DNA of 64,000 nt from Pseudomonas viciae (GTDB lineage Bacteria > Pseudomonadota > Gammaproteobacteria > Pseudomonadales > Pseudomonadaceae): NCBI RefSeq assembly GCF_004786035.1, contig NZ_CP035088.1, forward strand, positions 5,789,001 through 5,853,000. Reading direction: 5' to 3'. This document shows positions 36,930-45,561 of this stretch, one piece after another; position 1 is the first letter of the stretch; the number at the start of each line of letters is the position of its first letter. A program made the position numbers and the translations under genes. Below the pieces are notes generated by a model, which had not been told where the DNA came from, ran no database searches, and worked only from the letters and a program-made list of their open reading frames with translations.

Positions 36930-37382
36930 GTGGATAAATACGACCGCATGCTGCTCAGCGCCCTGTTGGAAAACGGTCGTGCGTCCTACGCCGAACTGGC
37001 CCGCAAAGTGAACCTGTCGGCCCCAGCCGTGGCCGAGCGGGTCAGCAAGCTGGAAACCAGCGGCGTGATCACCGGCTACCAGGCGAAAGTCGATATGGCG
37101 AAAATCGGCCTGCCGGTGCAGTGCGTCATCGAACTGCGGATGAACCAGCACGGCAACCAGAAGACCTACGACGAACTGTGCAAAATCCCGCAACTGACCG
37201 AATGCCATCGGGTGACAGGCGACCCCTGCGTGATCATGCAAGCGGCGGTCGGCTCGATGCCGGAACTGGAAGAGCTGATCAACCGCATCGCCAAGTTCGG
37301 CTTCAGCAAGACCTCGATCGTGTTGTCCAGCGCCATTGAAAAGCGCGTGCCGTTGGGGCAGTTGGAAGGCAACGGGAAATAA
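36930..37382 (+). CDS. Lrp/AsnC family regulator, probably of the divergent YedA-like gene
   Basis: A 150-residue Lrp protein: helix-turn-helix 'YDRMLLSALLENGRASYAELARKVNLSAPAVAERVSKLETSGVI', then the RAM/AsnC effector domain. GTG at 36930 (MDKYDRML) is chosen because GGAAG precedes it; ATG at 36894 would add 12 residues without a ribosome site. The intergenic DNA has separated TATCCG (36846) and CGGATA (36873) arms that could belong to its binding region. It probably controls the divergent DMT exporter gene in response to an amino acid. Confidence 0.88.
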   Translation: MDKYDRMLLSALLENGRASYAELARKVNLSAPAVAERVSKLETSGVITGYQAKVDMAKIGLPVQCVIELRMNQHGNQKTYDELCKIPQLTECHRVTGDPCVIMQAAVGSMPELEELINRIAKFGFSKTSIVLSSAIEKRVPLGQLEGNGK

Positions 37383-37397
37383 GGATCAAACACTGAA

Positions 37398-37413
37398 CAA
37401 GCCCGCTCCCACA
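37398..37413. repeat. Partial REP copy
   Basis: CAAGCCCGCTCCCACA is one arm of the REP class, in the 48 bp between the convergent lrp and exonuclease genes. Confidence 0.6.
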
Positions 37414-37430
37414 AGGGTTTTGTGGTGTGT

Positions 37431-38042
37431 TTAGAACCCACGATGCCGCTTGAGATGCTCATTGATCTTCGCCGCTGGCACTTTCTGCAGGCTGCACAGC
37501 AAATCATGGGACAACGCCCGCAGCCCATGCTTTTGCCGCAGTTCCGCGGCCAGGTGCGCGGTGAGGTTGGCGGCCATTTCGGCGTCGGCCATGGCCCGGT
37601 GAGCCTGGCCGGTGTGGGGCAAGCCGGCGAACGTGTTGAGCGTGCCGAGCTTGTGGTTCGGTGCCGTCGGCATCAGGCGCCGGGCCAGCAACAGTGAACA
37701 GGCAAAATTCTGCAAGCGAGTACGCTTGATTCGCCCCAGCTCGAAGTCCCAGAACTTCTGGTCGAACGCGGCGTTGTGGGCCAGCAGTGGCGTGATGCCG
37801 ACGAACTCATTGACCTCGTTCATCACCTTTTCCGCCGGCGGCGCGCTGCGCAGCATGGCGTTGCTGATGCCGGTCAGTTGCTCGATGAAGGCCGGCACGC
37901 GCACGCCAGCATTCATCAGGCTCTGGTAGCGGTCGACGATTCGGCCCTGCTCGAGAATCACCACGGCGATTTCGGTGGCCCGGCAACTGCTGCTGGGTGT
38001 GATGCCGGTGGTTTCAAAGTCGATGACTGCGATGCGTTCCAA
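37431..38042 (-). CDS. DEDD 3'-5' exonuclease (DnaQ/PolC-epsilon-like)
   Basis: A protein of about 203 residues with the DnaQ-type exonuclease fold. Motif ExoI is 'VIDFETTG' (Asp and Glu), ExoII 'AHNAAFDQKFW' (Asp), and ExoIII 'HRAMADAEMAA' (His...Asp, DEDDh class). The start is probably TTG at 38042 ('LERIAVIDFETTG') with GGAG upstream; no ATG fits. It follows the NYN-domain gene by 22 bp and is probably co-transcribed with it. Whether it proofreads, repairs or trims RNA is unknown. Confidence 0.85.
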   Translation of the reverse strand: MERIAVIDFETTGITPSSSCRATEIAVVILEQGRIVDRYQSLMNAGVRVPAFIEQLTGISNAMLRSAPPAEKVMNEVNEFVGITPLLAHNAAFDQKFWDFELGRIKRTRLQNFACSLLLARRLMPTAPNHKLGTLNTFAGLPHTGQAHRAMADAEMAANLTAHLAAELRQKHGLRALSHDLLCSLQKVPAAKINEHLKRHRGF

Positions 38043-38064
38043 ACCTGTCTGAACTCCGTAAAAA

Positions 38065-38544
38065 TCAATTCTTGAGCAGCAACGCGCCTTCGATGGGCAC
38101 ATAGCGACTGGCGGCGCGGATCAGCGAGTTGGCGGTCAGCCCCGGCACGCCATAGGCCACCGCCTGCACACCGTGCTTGCTGATGATGCGTTCGAGCAGC
38201 ATGTCGAAATCGCCGTCACCGGAGGCCAGCACCACTTCGTCGACGTGATCGGCGGCGTCCATGATGTCGAGGGTGATGCCCACGTCCCAGTCGCCCTTGG
38301 CCGAGCCGTCGCTGCGCTGAATGTAGGGTTTGAGCTTCACGATGAAGCCCAGGTTGCGCAGGATCTGCTGGAATTGCTGCTGCTTGCTGTCGCCGCGATC
38401 GATCGCATAGGCATAGGCCTCGACAATCTGCCCTTGCTTGCTGACATCGGCCCACAACGCCGCGTAGTTGAAATGGCAACCGTAGGCCTGGCGCACGGTG
38501 TAATAGAGGTTCTGGACATCGGCGAACACTGCGATTTTTTTCAC
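38065..38544 (-). CDS. NYN domain (LabA/DUF88) protein, putative PIN-like ribonuclease
   Basis: A 159-residue NYN/LabA-like protein. 'IAVFADVQNLYYTVRQ', 'DWDVGITLDIMDAADHVDEVVLASGDGDFDML' and 'GVPGLTANSLIRAASRYVPIE' are the conserved blocks; the aspartates in FAD, DWD and SGDGDFD form the usual PIN-like acidic site. The start is GTG at 38544 with AGAGGA at ideal spacing. It lies upstream of the DEDD exonuclease gene, so two nucleases may be made together. Confidence 0.85.
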   Translation of the reverse strand: MKKIAVFADVQNLYYTVRQAYGCHFNYAALWADVSKQGQIVEAYAYAIDRGDSKQQQFQQILRNLGFIVKLKPYIQRSDGSAKGDWDVGITLDIMDAADHVDEVVLASGDGDFDMLLERIISKHGVQAVAYGVPGLTANSLIRAASRYVPIEGALLLKN

Positions 38545-38670
38545 CGCGTTTCCTCTTGGATGCACAAGCGCAGGCCGTCGGGCCCGAAAAGTTGCCCAGT
38601 ATGCCAGCCCAGAGGAATGTTCCGCGAATAATCGACCCGAGGCGCCTGGGCGCCCCGGACGAATGGCAGG

Positions 38671-39453
38671 TCAGACGAAGGAGTCGTCGTCGCCAAAGGA
38701 GGACGAATCGTCGCTGAAGTCCGCGTCGCTGAAACCGCCCTGGTCGCTGCCGTAGGCATCGTTGTCGGCGACGCGCTGGTCATCGCCCCAGCCACTGTCA
38801 CCGCTGTTGTCGTTGACCGGTTGCGCCGGTTCTTCCTTGATGACTTCAACGATCTCCTGGGGTTGTTGATTGCTGTGGAACAGGCTGCTGATGCCTTGGG
38901 CCAGCATTACACCGCCGGCCACGCCCGCGGCGGTTTTCAGGGCACCGCCCAGGAAACTGCTCGCTGCAGGCGCCTGCTGTTGAGGCGCGCCGTAGTTGGC
39001 AGGTGGGGCGCCGTAGTTGCTGGGCGGTGCACCAAAACCCTGCTGGGCCGGGGCATTGAAGGCGGGCCGCGCCGGCTCGCGCCAACCGCCACCACCAGAT
39101 GCCGGGGCGCTTGGGGCAGGTGCCGGCCGTGAATCACGGGGACCGCCACCGAAAATACTCGAAAGGAAACCACCGCCGCCACTTGGCGCCGAAGTCTGGT
39201 TCCGGGCCTGTTGCAGCTCAGCCTGCAATTGCTCGACTTGTTGGGCGAGCTGCTTGTTCTGCTCGTCGAGGCGCTTGATCGCAGCCTCTTGCACCAGAAT
39301 CGCCTGGGCCATGAAATAGCCCGCCGCCGGCTGGTTGGCCAGGTGCTCCTTGATCCGCGTCTCGGCCTGGGCGTCGCGCGGGGCTGAATCCTTTTCGGCC
39401 TGTTGCAGCCGTGAAAACAGTCCATCGATCAGGGTTTGTTCTTCGCTGTTCAT
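38671..39453 (-). CDS. DUF2076 family protein
   Basis: A 260-residue DUF2076 protein. The N-terminal ~85 residues are helical with a coiled-coil ('LDEQNKQLAQQVEQLQAELQQA'). A Gly/Pro/Ala-rich low-complexity middle follows, then a hydrophobic stretch 'LGGALKTAAGVAGGVMLAQGISSLF' and an Asp/Ser-rich acidic tail. GAGGT precedes the ATG at 39453. The family is widespread and uncharacterised. It may be membrane-associated through the hydrophobic stretch. No functional neighbour is evident. Confidence 0.82.
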   Translation of the reverse strand: MNSEEQTLIDGLFSRLQQAEKDSAPRDAQAETRIKEHLANQPAAGYFMAQAILVQEAAIKRLDEQNKQLAQQVEQLQAELQQARNQTSAPSGGGGFLSSIFGGGPRDSRPAPAPSAPASGGGGWREPARPAFNAPAQQGFGAPPSNYGAPPANYGAPQQQAPAASSFLGGALKTAAGVAGGVMLAQGISSLFHSNQQPQEIVEVIKEEPAQPVNDNSGDSGWGDDQRVADNDAYGSDQGGFSDADFSDDSSSFGDDDSFV

Positions 39454-39628
39454 GGCGACCTCATTAGATTGCCGGGTAGAAAACCATTCCGATCCTGAGG
39501 ACCGGCGCCCACCAGTAATGGGGCTCGCCGGGAAGGTTTCAATGCTCTTTACCAGATGTTTACGTTTGCTTGTACGGGCGCCTGATCGGTTAAAGTGTCG
39601 GACCGCTTTTGAACTGCGATACCGACCC

Positions 39629-40291
39629 ATGAATCCGTTTGACGTGCTGCGCGACTCTTTGTATTTCTTCAAGCGCCATCTGGGCCGGATCGCCCAGCTA
39701 TGCCTGCCACTGGTGATACTCGAGGCCGTGTTGCAGCAGGGGGTGGACAGCGTCGTCGGTGCCGAAGGCTTTCCCGGCTACAGCGTAATCGTCGGGCTGC
39801 TGGTGTACCCGCTGTATACCGCCGCGTTGATTCTGTTTCTCGACGCCCGCAGTCGCGGCGAATCGCCGCGCCCTCGTGACCTGCTCGCAACCGCCCTGAC
39901 CCTGTGGCCACGCTTTGCCTTGCTGACCGCGCTCAACACGCTGCTGATCCTGATCGGCATTTCGTTGTACTTCCTGCCGGGCCTGTGGCTGATGGTGGTC
40001 CTGGCCTTCGGTGAATACCTGCTGGTGCTGCGGGGCCTGGCACCATTGGCCGCGATGAAGGAAAGCCTGCGCATGAGCCGCGGCCATTTCTGGCGGATCC
40101 TGTTGTGCATTCTCTGTGTGATGGTTCCGCTGTGGCTGCTCAAGGGCGCCAGTGTCTCGGTGTATCCACCGCCTCAGAACCCCTTGATCAGCTTGCTGAT
40201 CGAGAGCATTCACAGCTTCTTGCAACTGTTCACCAGCGTGGTGCTGTTCCGGATGTTCATGCTGATCGAAGCCACGCCTGACAACCGCTGA
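39629..40291 (+). CDS. YciC family inner-membrane protein
   Basis: A 220-residue integral membrane protein resembling YciC/UPF0259: about six hydrophobic segments with 'NPFDVLRDSLYFFKRHLGRIAQL' at the start and 'LAPLAAMKESLRMSRGHFWRIL' in the middle, the family's characteristic amphipathic block. The function of the family is not established. It precedes an endonuclease/exonuclease/phosphatase-family gene by 90 bp in the same direction. Confidence 0.8.
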   Translation: MNPFDVLRDSLYFFKRHLGRIAQLCLPLVILEAVLQQGVDSVVGAEGFPGYSVIVGLLVYPLYTAALILFLDARSRGESPRPRDLLATALTLWPRFALLTALNTLLILIGISLYFLPGLWLMVVLAFGEYLLVLRGLAPLAAMKESLRMSRGHFWRILLCILCVMVPLWLLKGASVSVYPPPQNPLISLLIESIHSFLQLFTSVVLFRMFMLIEATPDNR

Positions 40292-40381
40292 TCGCATGCT
40301 GCGACGGCTATGGGCTTGGGCTCGGGAACCGCTCTCGGTTATGCTCGGGATCACTTTTGCGTTTCGCCCATAAGCCGAGCC

Positions 40382-41461
40382 ATGACCCGACTACTGCGTT
40401 ACACCTTGCTGGGCCTGCTGTTGATCCTCAGCCTGGCCGCCCTGTCGATCTACGGCCTGACCTGGCGTCCACAACCCAAGGAAGCATTGCCGGTCAGTTG
40501 TGCCGCCAACGCGGCGCCGCTGATGCCCGGCCAGGCTCTGAAGGTGATGACCTGGAACGTGCAGTTCCTGGCCGGCAAGCGCTACGTGTTCTGGCACGAC
40601 CTGGCCCAGGGCACCGACGAAAACCCAACCCTGGAAGACATGGCCTTCAGCCTCGACGAAGTGGCACGGGTCATTCGCGACGAGCAGCCGGACATCGTGT
40701 TGCTCCAGGAACTGGACAACGGCGCCAAGGCCAGTGACTACCAGGACCAACTCAAGCTGTTGCAGGAACGCCTGGCCGACCTCTATCCGTGCAGCACCAG
40801 CGCCTTCGACTGGAAAGCCGATTTTATCCCCTCCCCGCACATCTTCGGCAGCGTCGGCCGACAGCTCGCGACCCTGAGCCGCTACCGCATCGACCACGCC
40901 GAACGGGTGCAACTGCCGGTGGCCGACGCCAATTTCATCAGCCGTCAGTTCCAGCCCAAAGATGCCTTGTTGGTGAGCTATCTGGCACTGAGCGATGGCG
41001 GCCAACTGGCGGTGCTCAACACCCACCTCGAACGGGCCACTGAGCCGGATGACACCTTGCCGAACCAGGTCACTGCCGTGACCAAGGCACTGGACAAACT
41101 CGAGTCCCGAGGCACGCCGTGGCTGATCGGCGGCGACTTCAACCTGCTGCCCCTGGGCCAATACCGGCGCCTGCCTTCCGAACAGCGCACGCCCTACTCC
41201 GCCGACAGCCCGTTGCACCTGCTGTGGGACAAGTACCCGATGATCCCCACCAACAACGAGGCCAGCGGCATCGACCGCGAACATTGGCTGACCCACTACC
41301 CCAACGACCCCGGCCTCAACGGCCCCGACCGCACCGTCGATTACCTGTTCTACAGCCCGCGGATCAAACGGGTCGAAGCCCAGGTGCGCCAGGACGATAC
41401 GTTGCGCATCTCCGATCATCTACCGGTGATTGCGCGGTTCCTGTTGCCGGCTACGCCTTGA
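40382..41461 (+). CDS. Endonuclease/exonuclease/phosphatase family protein, membrane-anchored
   Basis: A 359-residue EEP-superfamily hydrolase. An N-terminal anchor or signal ('LLRYTLLGLLLILSLAALSIYGL') places the domain outside the cytoplasm. The catalytic blocks are in order: 'VMTWNVQFL' (Asn), 'IVLLQELDN' (Glu), 'LAVLNTHLER' (His), 'IGGDFNLLP' (Asp, Asn) and 'ISDHLPVIA' (Asp-His). Members cleave nucleic acids, sphingolipids or phosphoinositides; the periplasmic location favours a phosphodiesterase on lipids or extracellular substrates, but this is open. Confidence 0.86.
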   Translation: MTRLLRYTLLGLLLILSLAALSIYGLTWRPQPKEALPVSCAANAAPLMPGQALKVMTWNVQFLAGKRYVFWHDLAQGTDENPTLEDMAFSLDEVARVIRDEQPDIVLLQELDNGAKASDYQDQLKLLQERLADLYPCSTSAFDWKADFIPSPHIFGSVGRQLATLSRYRIDHAERVQLPVADANFISRQFQPKDALLVSYLALSDGGQLAVLNTHLERATEPDDTLPNQVTAVTKALDKLESRGTPWLIGGDFNLLPLGQYRRLPSEQRTPYSADSPLHLLWDKYPMIPTNNEASGIDREHWLTHYPNDPGLNGPDRTVDYLFYSPRIKRVEAQVRQDDTLRISDHLPVIARFLLPATP

Positions 41462-41484
41462 TCTGAGCATCACCACCAAACAAA

Positions 41485-41507
41485 TGTGGGAGCAAGCCCG
41501 CTCCCAC
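41485..41507. terminator. REP-type hairpin between convergent genes
   Basis: TGTGGGAG and CTCCCACA arms around CAAGCCCG lie between the EEP stop (41461) and the hrpB stop (41530), in a position to end both transcripts. Confidence 0.65.
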
Positions 41508-41529
41508 AAAGGTTTTGTGTCGGACCCAA

Positions 41530-44046
41530 TTACTTACGCGGCTTGACCCGCGCCGTCGCCTGCGCCACCAGCGGATCGTCCGGCCAGTAGTGCTTGGGAT
41601 AACGCCCCTTCAAATCCTTCTTCACCTCGGCATAGGTGCTACGCCAGAAGTTCGCCAGATCCTGGGTCACCTGCACCGGTCGACGTGCCGGTGACAGCAG
41701 GTGCAGCTTGACCACCTGGCGTCCTCCGGCGATGCGCGGGGTGTCGGCCAGACCGAACAGTTCCTGCAGGCGCACGGCGAGAATCGGTGGGTATTCGCTG
41801 TAGTCCAGGCGGATCGACGAGCCCGAGGGCACGCTCAAATGATGGGGCGCCAGTTCATCCAGGCGTTGCGGCAAGGGCCAGGGCAACAGATTGTGGACGA
41901 TGCTGGACAGGTCCAGGTTAGCGAAATGACTGAGGCGCGAGACCCGCCCCAGGTACGGCATCAGCCAGTGTTCAAGACTGCCAAGCAACGCGGTATCGCT
42001 GACGTCAGGCCATTCGCTCTCGCCCTTGGCCTCCAACTCAAGCCGGCGCAGCAGCGCCACCCGCGCCTGCCACTGCCGCAGTTCCGGAGTCCAGGGCAGC
42101 AGCTCCAGGCCCTTACGGCGTACCAGGTTCACCAGCGCCTGACTGCGAGCTGACTCATCCAGGCCAGTCAATGGCTCGCGGCTGAGCACCAGTTCGCCGA
42201 CCTTGCGCTGGCGCTCGGCCCGCAGCACGCCTTCACGCTCGTCCCAATCCAGTTGATCCACCGTACGTACTTGTTCAGCCAGCACCGAATCGAACAGCGC
42301 CGGGTCGAAATCCGTTGCCAGGTAGATCCGCTCTTCCCGTTGGCCCTGACGGCTGCCCAGGTCGGCAATCACCAGCCATGCTTGTTTCATCAGGCTGTCG
42401 GCCTCGGCAAACAGTGCCGCACGGCCGTTGGCCAGACGATATTCCGCGCCGCCGGGCCGGCGCTGCTGGGCGACACGATCCGGATAGGCCAACGCCAGCA
42501 ACGCGCCGAGCCAGCGCGGATGCTCGGGGTCGGCGACGGCTGCTTCGGCCTTGCCCCGCAGGTAACCGCGATACTGCCGGGCCAGTTGCCGCGCCCGCTG
42601 CACGCCACCCTGAACGCCGCGCGCCGCACGTTCTTCGCCGGACAGCAACACCAGGCGACTGTGCAAATCCGCGCCGCCCCCCCTGAGAATGTCGCGCTCG
42701 CCCAGCAGGGCCGCGACGTTGCACGCCATGTCCGCCAACCCCAGCGACTGACCACGCAGCAACAAATGAGCGATGCGCGGGTGAGCCGGCAGCTCGGCCA
42801 TGGCTTGGCCATGACGGGTCAGTTGCTCACCCTCCAGCGCGCCCAGGCGTTGCAGCAGATCCTGGGCCTGGGCATAAGCGGCGGCGGGTGGAATGTCGAG
42901 CCAGACCAATTGCTGCGGCGTCACGCCCCAGCGTCCCAGTTGCAGGGCCAACCCGGCGAGGTCCGCCGAAAGAATTTCCGCGCTGCCATAAGCGGCCAAT
43001 TGTTCGTGCTGGTCTGCGGACCACAACCGGTAACACACCCCTGGCTCCAAACGCCCGGCCCGACCGGCCCGCTGTGTGGCGCTGGCGCGGGAAATGCGCT
43101 GGGTGTCGAGACGGGTCATGCCGCTGCCCGGATCGAAACGCGGCACTCGCGCCAGACCGGCGTCGATCACCACCCGCACGCCGTTGATAGTCAGACTGGT
43201 TTCGGCAATGTTGGTAGCCAGCACCACTTTGCGCTGGCCGGGCGGTGCCGGGTCGATGGCCGCGCGTTGGGCGGCGAGGTCCAGCTCACCATGCAGCGGA
43301 CAGAGCAGCACGTTGCCACCCTCGCCCAAAGCGTCGGCCAGTTGCTGATGGACTCGACGGATCTCCGCCTGCCCGGGCAAGAACACCAAGACACTGCCTG
43401 TTTCATCGTGCAGCGCCTCCAGCACGGTCTGTACCAGTCGCGGCTCAATGAATTCACCAGGCTGGAACGGACGGCCCCAGCGCATCGTCACCGGGAACAT
43501 ACGCCCTTCGCTGCGCAGGATCGGCGCATCGTCCAGCAGCCCGGCCAGACGCTCGCCTTCCAGGGTGGCGGACATCAGCAGAATCTTCAGCGGTTGGTCT
43601 TCGCGAAACAGCTCCCGGCCGTTGAGGCTCAGGGCCAGGGCCAGGTCGGCATCGAGGCTGCGTTCGTGGAATTCATCGAAAATCAGCAGCCCCACACCCT
43701 CCAGTGCCGGGTCGTCCTGCAAACGGCGAGTGAGGATGCCTTCGGTGACCACTTCAATGCGGGTATTGGGCCCGACCTTGCTGTCGAGACGAATACGATA
43801 GCCAACGGTTTCGCCGACCTTTTCCCCCAGCTCACTGGCCAGTCGCTCGGCCGCCGCCCGCGCGGCCAGGCGCCGTGGCTCGAGCATCAGGATGGTCTGC
43901 CCGGCCAGCCAGGGCTCGTGCAACAGAGCCAAGGGCACGCGGGTGGTTTTACCGGCACCGGGCGGCGCTTCGAGCACCGCTTCATGGCGCGACGCCAAGG
44001 CTTGACGCAGGGCGGGTAAAACTTCATCAATCGGCAAAGAAATCAT
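41530..44046 (-). CDS. hrpB: ATP-dependent helicase HrpB
   Basis: An 838-residue DEAH-type helicase. It has Walker A 'APPGAGKTTRVPLALL', 'LLIFDEFHERSLDADL' (DEFH variant), 'LLMSATLEG', 'ATNIAETSLTINGV' and 'TQRAGRAGRLEPGVCYRLW', followed by the helicase-associated and HrpB C-terminal domains. GGAG precedes the ATG at 44046. The length matches E. coli HrpB (about 809-824). The exact cellular role is not settled. It is divergent from the small lipoprotein gene. Confidence 0.95.
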   Translation of the reverse strand: MISLPIDEVLPALRQALASRHEAVLEAPPGAGKTTRVPLALLHEPWLAGQTILMLEPRRLAARAAAERLASELGEKVGETVGYRIRLDSKVGPNTRIEVVTEGILTRRLQDDPALEGVGLLIFDEFHERSLDADLALALSLNGRELFREDQPLKILLMSATLEGERLAGLLDDAPILRSEGRMFPVTMRWGRPFQPGEFIEPRLVQTVLEALHDETGSVLVFLPGQAEIRRVHQQLADALGEGGNVLLCPLHGELDLAAQRAAIDPAPPGQRKVVLATNIAETSLTINGVRVVIDAGLARVPRFDPGSGMTRLDTQRISRASATQRAGRAGRLEPGVCYRLWSADQHEQLAAYGSAEILSADLAGLALQLGRWGVTPQQLVWLDIPPAAAYAQAQDLLQRLGALEGEQLTRHGQAMAELPAHPRIAHLLLRGQSLGLADMACNVAALLGERDILRGGGADLHSRLVLLSGEERAARGVQGGVQRARQLARQYRGYLRGKAEAAVADPEHPRWLGALLALAYPDRVAQQRRPGGAEYRLANGRAALFAEADSLMKQAWLVIADLGSRQGQREERIYLATDFDPALFDSVLAEQVRTVDQLDWDEREGVLRAERQRKVGELVLSREPLTGLDESARSQALVNLVRRKGLELLPWTPELRQWQARVALLRRLELEAKGESEWPDVSDTALLGSLEHWLMPYLGRVSRLSHFANLDLSSIVHNLLPWPLPQRLDELAPHHLSVPSGSSIRLDYSEYPPILAVRLQELFGLADTPRIAGGRQVVKLHLLSPARRPVQVTQDLANFWRSTYAEVKKDLKGRYPKHYWPDDPLVAQATARVKPRK

Positions 44047-44141
44047 GCTGGCTCCAAAACAGAGGGCCGAGTATAACGGCGAACTGTTTAGCGTGGTCTG
44101 GACTCCAACCAGCAACGCCTTTATCTGCTCAGGAGATTGCT

Positions 44142-44561
44142 ATGCGTATTCCCTTTCGCGTGATCGGCGGCGTCCTGGTCGCCACCCTGCTGACCCAGGT
44201 CAGCGCCTGCGGCTCGATCTTCTATCCGGACCGTCGTGGCCAGATCGACGGCAAGATCGACCCGGCGATTGCCGCACTCGATGCCGTCGGCCTGCTGTTC
44301 TATATCATCCCCGGCCTGATCGCGTTCGCAGTGGACTTCGCCACCGGTGCCATTTACTTCGAACCGGGCAAAAGCGTCCAGATCGAGCCGGAGAAACTCA
44401 AGCCGGCCATCAACGCCGACGGCAGCGTCAATAACCTCAAGCTGCAGGCGATCCTGGAAAGCGAACTGGGCCGCAGCTTCCCGCTGGACGATCCACGGCT
44501 GATCCAGCACAAGGGCAACGCCCAGCAACTGGCCGCCCTCGGTCTCAAACCAGCCGCATAA
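44142..44561 (+). CDS. Small predicted lipoprotein
   Basis: A 139-residue protein with signal sequence 'MRIPFRVIGGVLVATLLTQVSACGS'; the lipobox-like VSAC makes Cys23 a likely lipidation site. A hydrophobic stretch ('VGLLFYIIPGLIAFAVDFATGAIYF') follows, then a soluble C-terminal part. Pseudomonads sometimes carry this protein annotated as a polyribonucleotide nucleotidyltransferase, which the sequence does not support. AGGAGA precedes the ATG. It lies 28 bp before fieF in the same direction and may be co-transcribed. Confidence 0.8.
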   Translation: MRIPFRVIGGVLVATLLTQVSACGSIFYPDRRGQIDGKIDPAIAALDAVGLLFYIIPGLIAFAVDFATGAIYFEPGKSVQIEPEKLKPAINADGSVNNLKLQAILESELGRSFPLDDPRLIQHKGNAQQLAALGLKPAA

Positions 44562-44589
44562 CTGGCGCCACGCAAGGAACGACCGCGCC

Positions 44590-45483
44590 ATGACCACCAG
44601 CACCGAACACGCTCGTCTGTTACGCCTGGCCACCCGTGCTTCGGTGGCCGTGGCACTGATCCTGGTTGTTGCCAAGGCAGTGGCCTGGTGGCTGAGCGGT
44701 TCGGTGAGCATGCTCGCCGGCCTGACCGACTCGGCGCTGGACGGCGTCACTTCACTGCTTAATCTGCTGGCGGTGCATTACGCCCTGCGCCCCGCCGACG
44801 ACGATCATCGCTACGGGCACGGCAAGGCCGAATCCCTGGCCGGCATGGCCCAGGCGCTATTTATCGGCGGCAGTGCAGTATTGATTGCCTTGCAGGCGTT
44901 CGAGCGTCTGAAACACCCGATTCCGGTGGAAGCGCCCTGGCTCAGCGTCGGCGTGATCGTATTTTCCCTGGGGCTGACCCTGGCGCTTCTGGCGTTGCAA
45001 CATCGGGTCATCCGCGCCACCGGCTCCAACGCCGTGCGCGCCGACTCCCTGCACTATCGCTCCGACCTGTTGCTCAACGGCAGCATCCTGGTCGCCCTGG
45101 TGCTGGCGGGGTTCGGCTGGTATCAATTGGACGCCTGGTTCGGCCTGGGCATCGCTGCGTACATTCTGTGGAGCGCCGTCCAGATCGCCCGGGAAAGCTT
45201 CGCGGTGCTGATGGATCAGGAACTGCCACCCGACGTCAGCCAACACATGCTGGAACTGGCCTGTGCGGTGCCCGGCGTGCTGGGCGCCCATGACCTGCGC
45301 ACGCGGATCTCCGGCAACCATTGGTTCGTGCAACTGCACCTGGAGTTGCCGGGGGAGCTGACCTTGTCAGTGGCCCATGGCATCAGCGACCAGGCCGCCG
45401 ACGCTATCCACAACGCTTATCCAAAGGCCGAAGTGCTGGTGCATGCCGATCCGTCGGAAGTGGTGAAAGGCGCTAGCGCTTGA
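44590..45483 (+). CDS. fieF: Cation diffusion facilitator (FieF-like)
   Basis: A 297-residue CDF transporter exporting Fe(II)/Zn(II) in exchange for protons. The metal site residues are present: Asp-x3-Asp in 'LTDSALDGVTSLLN' (TM2) and His-x3-Asp in 'SLHYRSDLLLN' (TM5). 'YGHGKAESLAGMAQALFI' is the typical TM2-3 loop. The cytoplasmic C-terminal domain (~210-297) includes 'GVLGAHDLRTRISGNHWFVQLHLELPG'. AAGGA precedes the ATG. Confidence 0.93.
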   Translation: MTTSTEHARLLRLATRASVAVALILVVAKAVAWWLSGSVSMLAGLTDSALDGVTSLLNLLAVHYALRPADDDHRYGHGKAESLAGMAQALFIGGSAVLIALQAFERLKHPIPVEAPWLSVGVIVFSLGLTLALLALQHRVIRATGSNAVRADSLHYRSDLLLNGSILVALVLAGFGWYQLDAWFGLGIAAYILWSAVQIARESFAVLMDQELPPDVSQHMLELACAVPGVLGAHDLRTRISGNHWFVQLHLELPGELTLSVAHGISDQAADAIHNAYPKAEVLVHADPSEVVKGASA

Positions 45484-45505
45484 TACTCAAGGCTTAACGC
45501 AGAAC

Positions 45506-45535
45506 CTGTGGCGAGGGAGCTTGCTCCCTCATCAC
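45506..45535. repeat. REP copy after fieF
   Basis: GTGGCGAGGGAGC-TTGCTCCCTC lies in the gap between the convergent fieF and DUF6515 genes; it is the same class as the copy at 10277. Confidence 0.75.
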
Positions 45536-45561
45536 AAGGAACTGTGTCCTCTGCCGAATAC

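Noticed and set aside
44142..44561. Small lipoprotein as a polyribonucleotide nucleotidyltransferase
   Set aside because: It is far too short, has a lipoprotein signal and shows no RNase PH or KH/S1 features; such a name would be a propagated annotation error.
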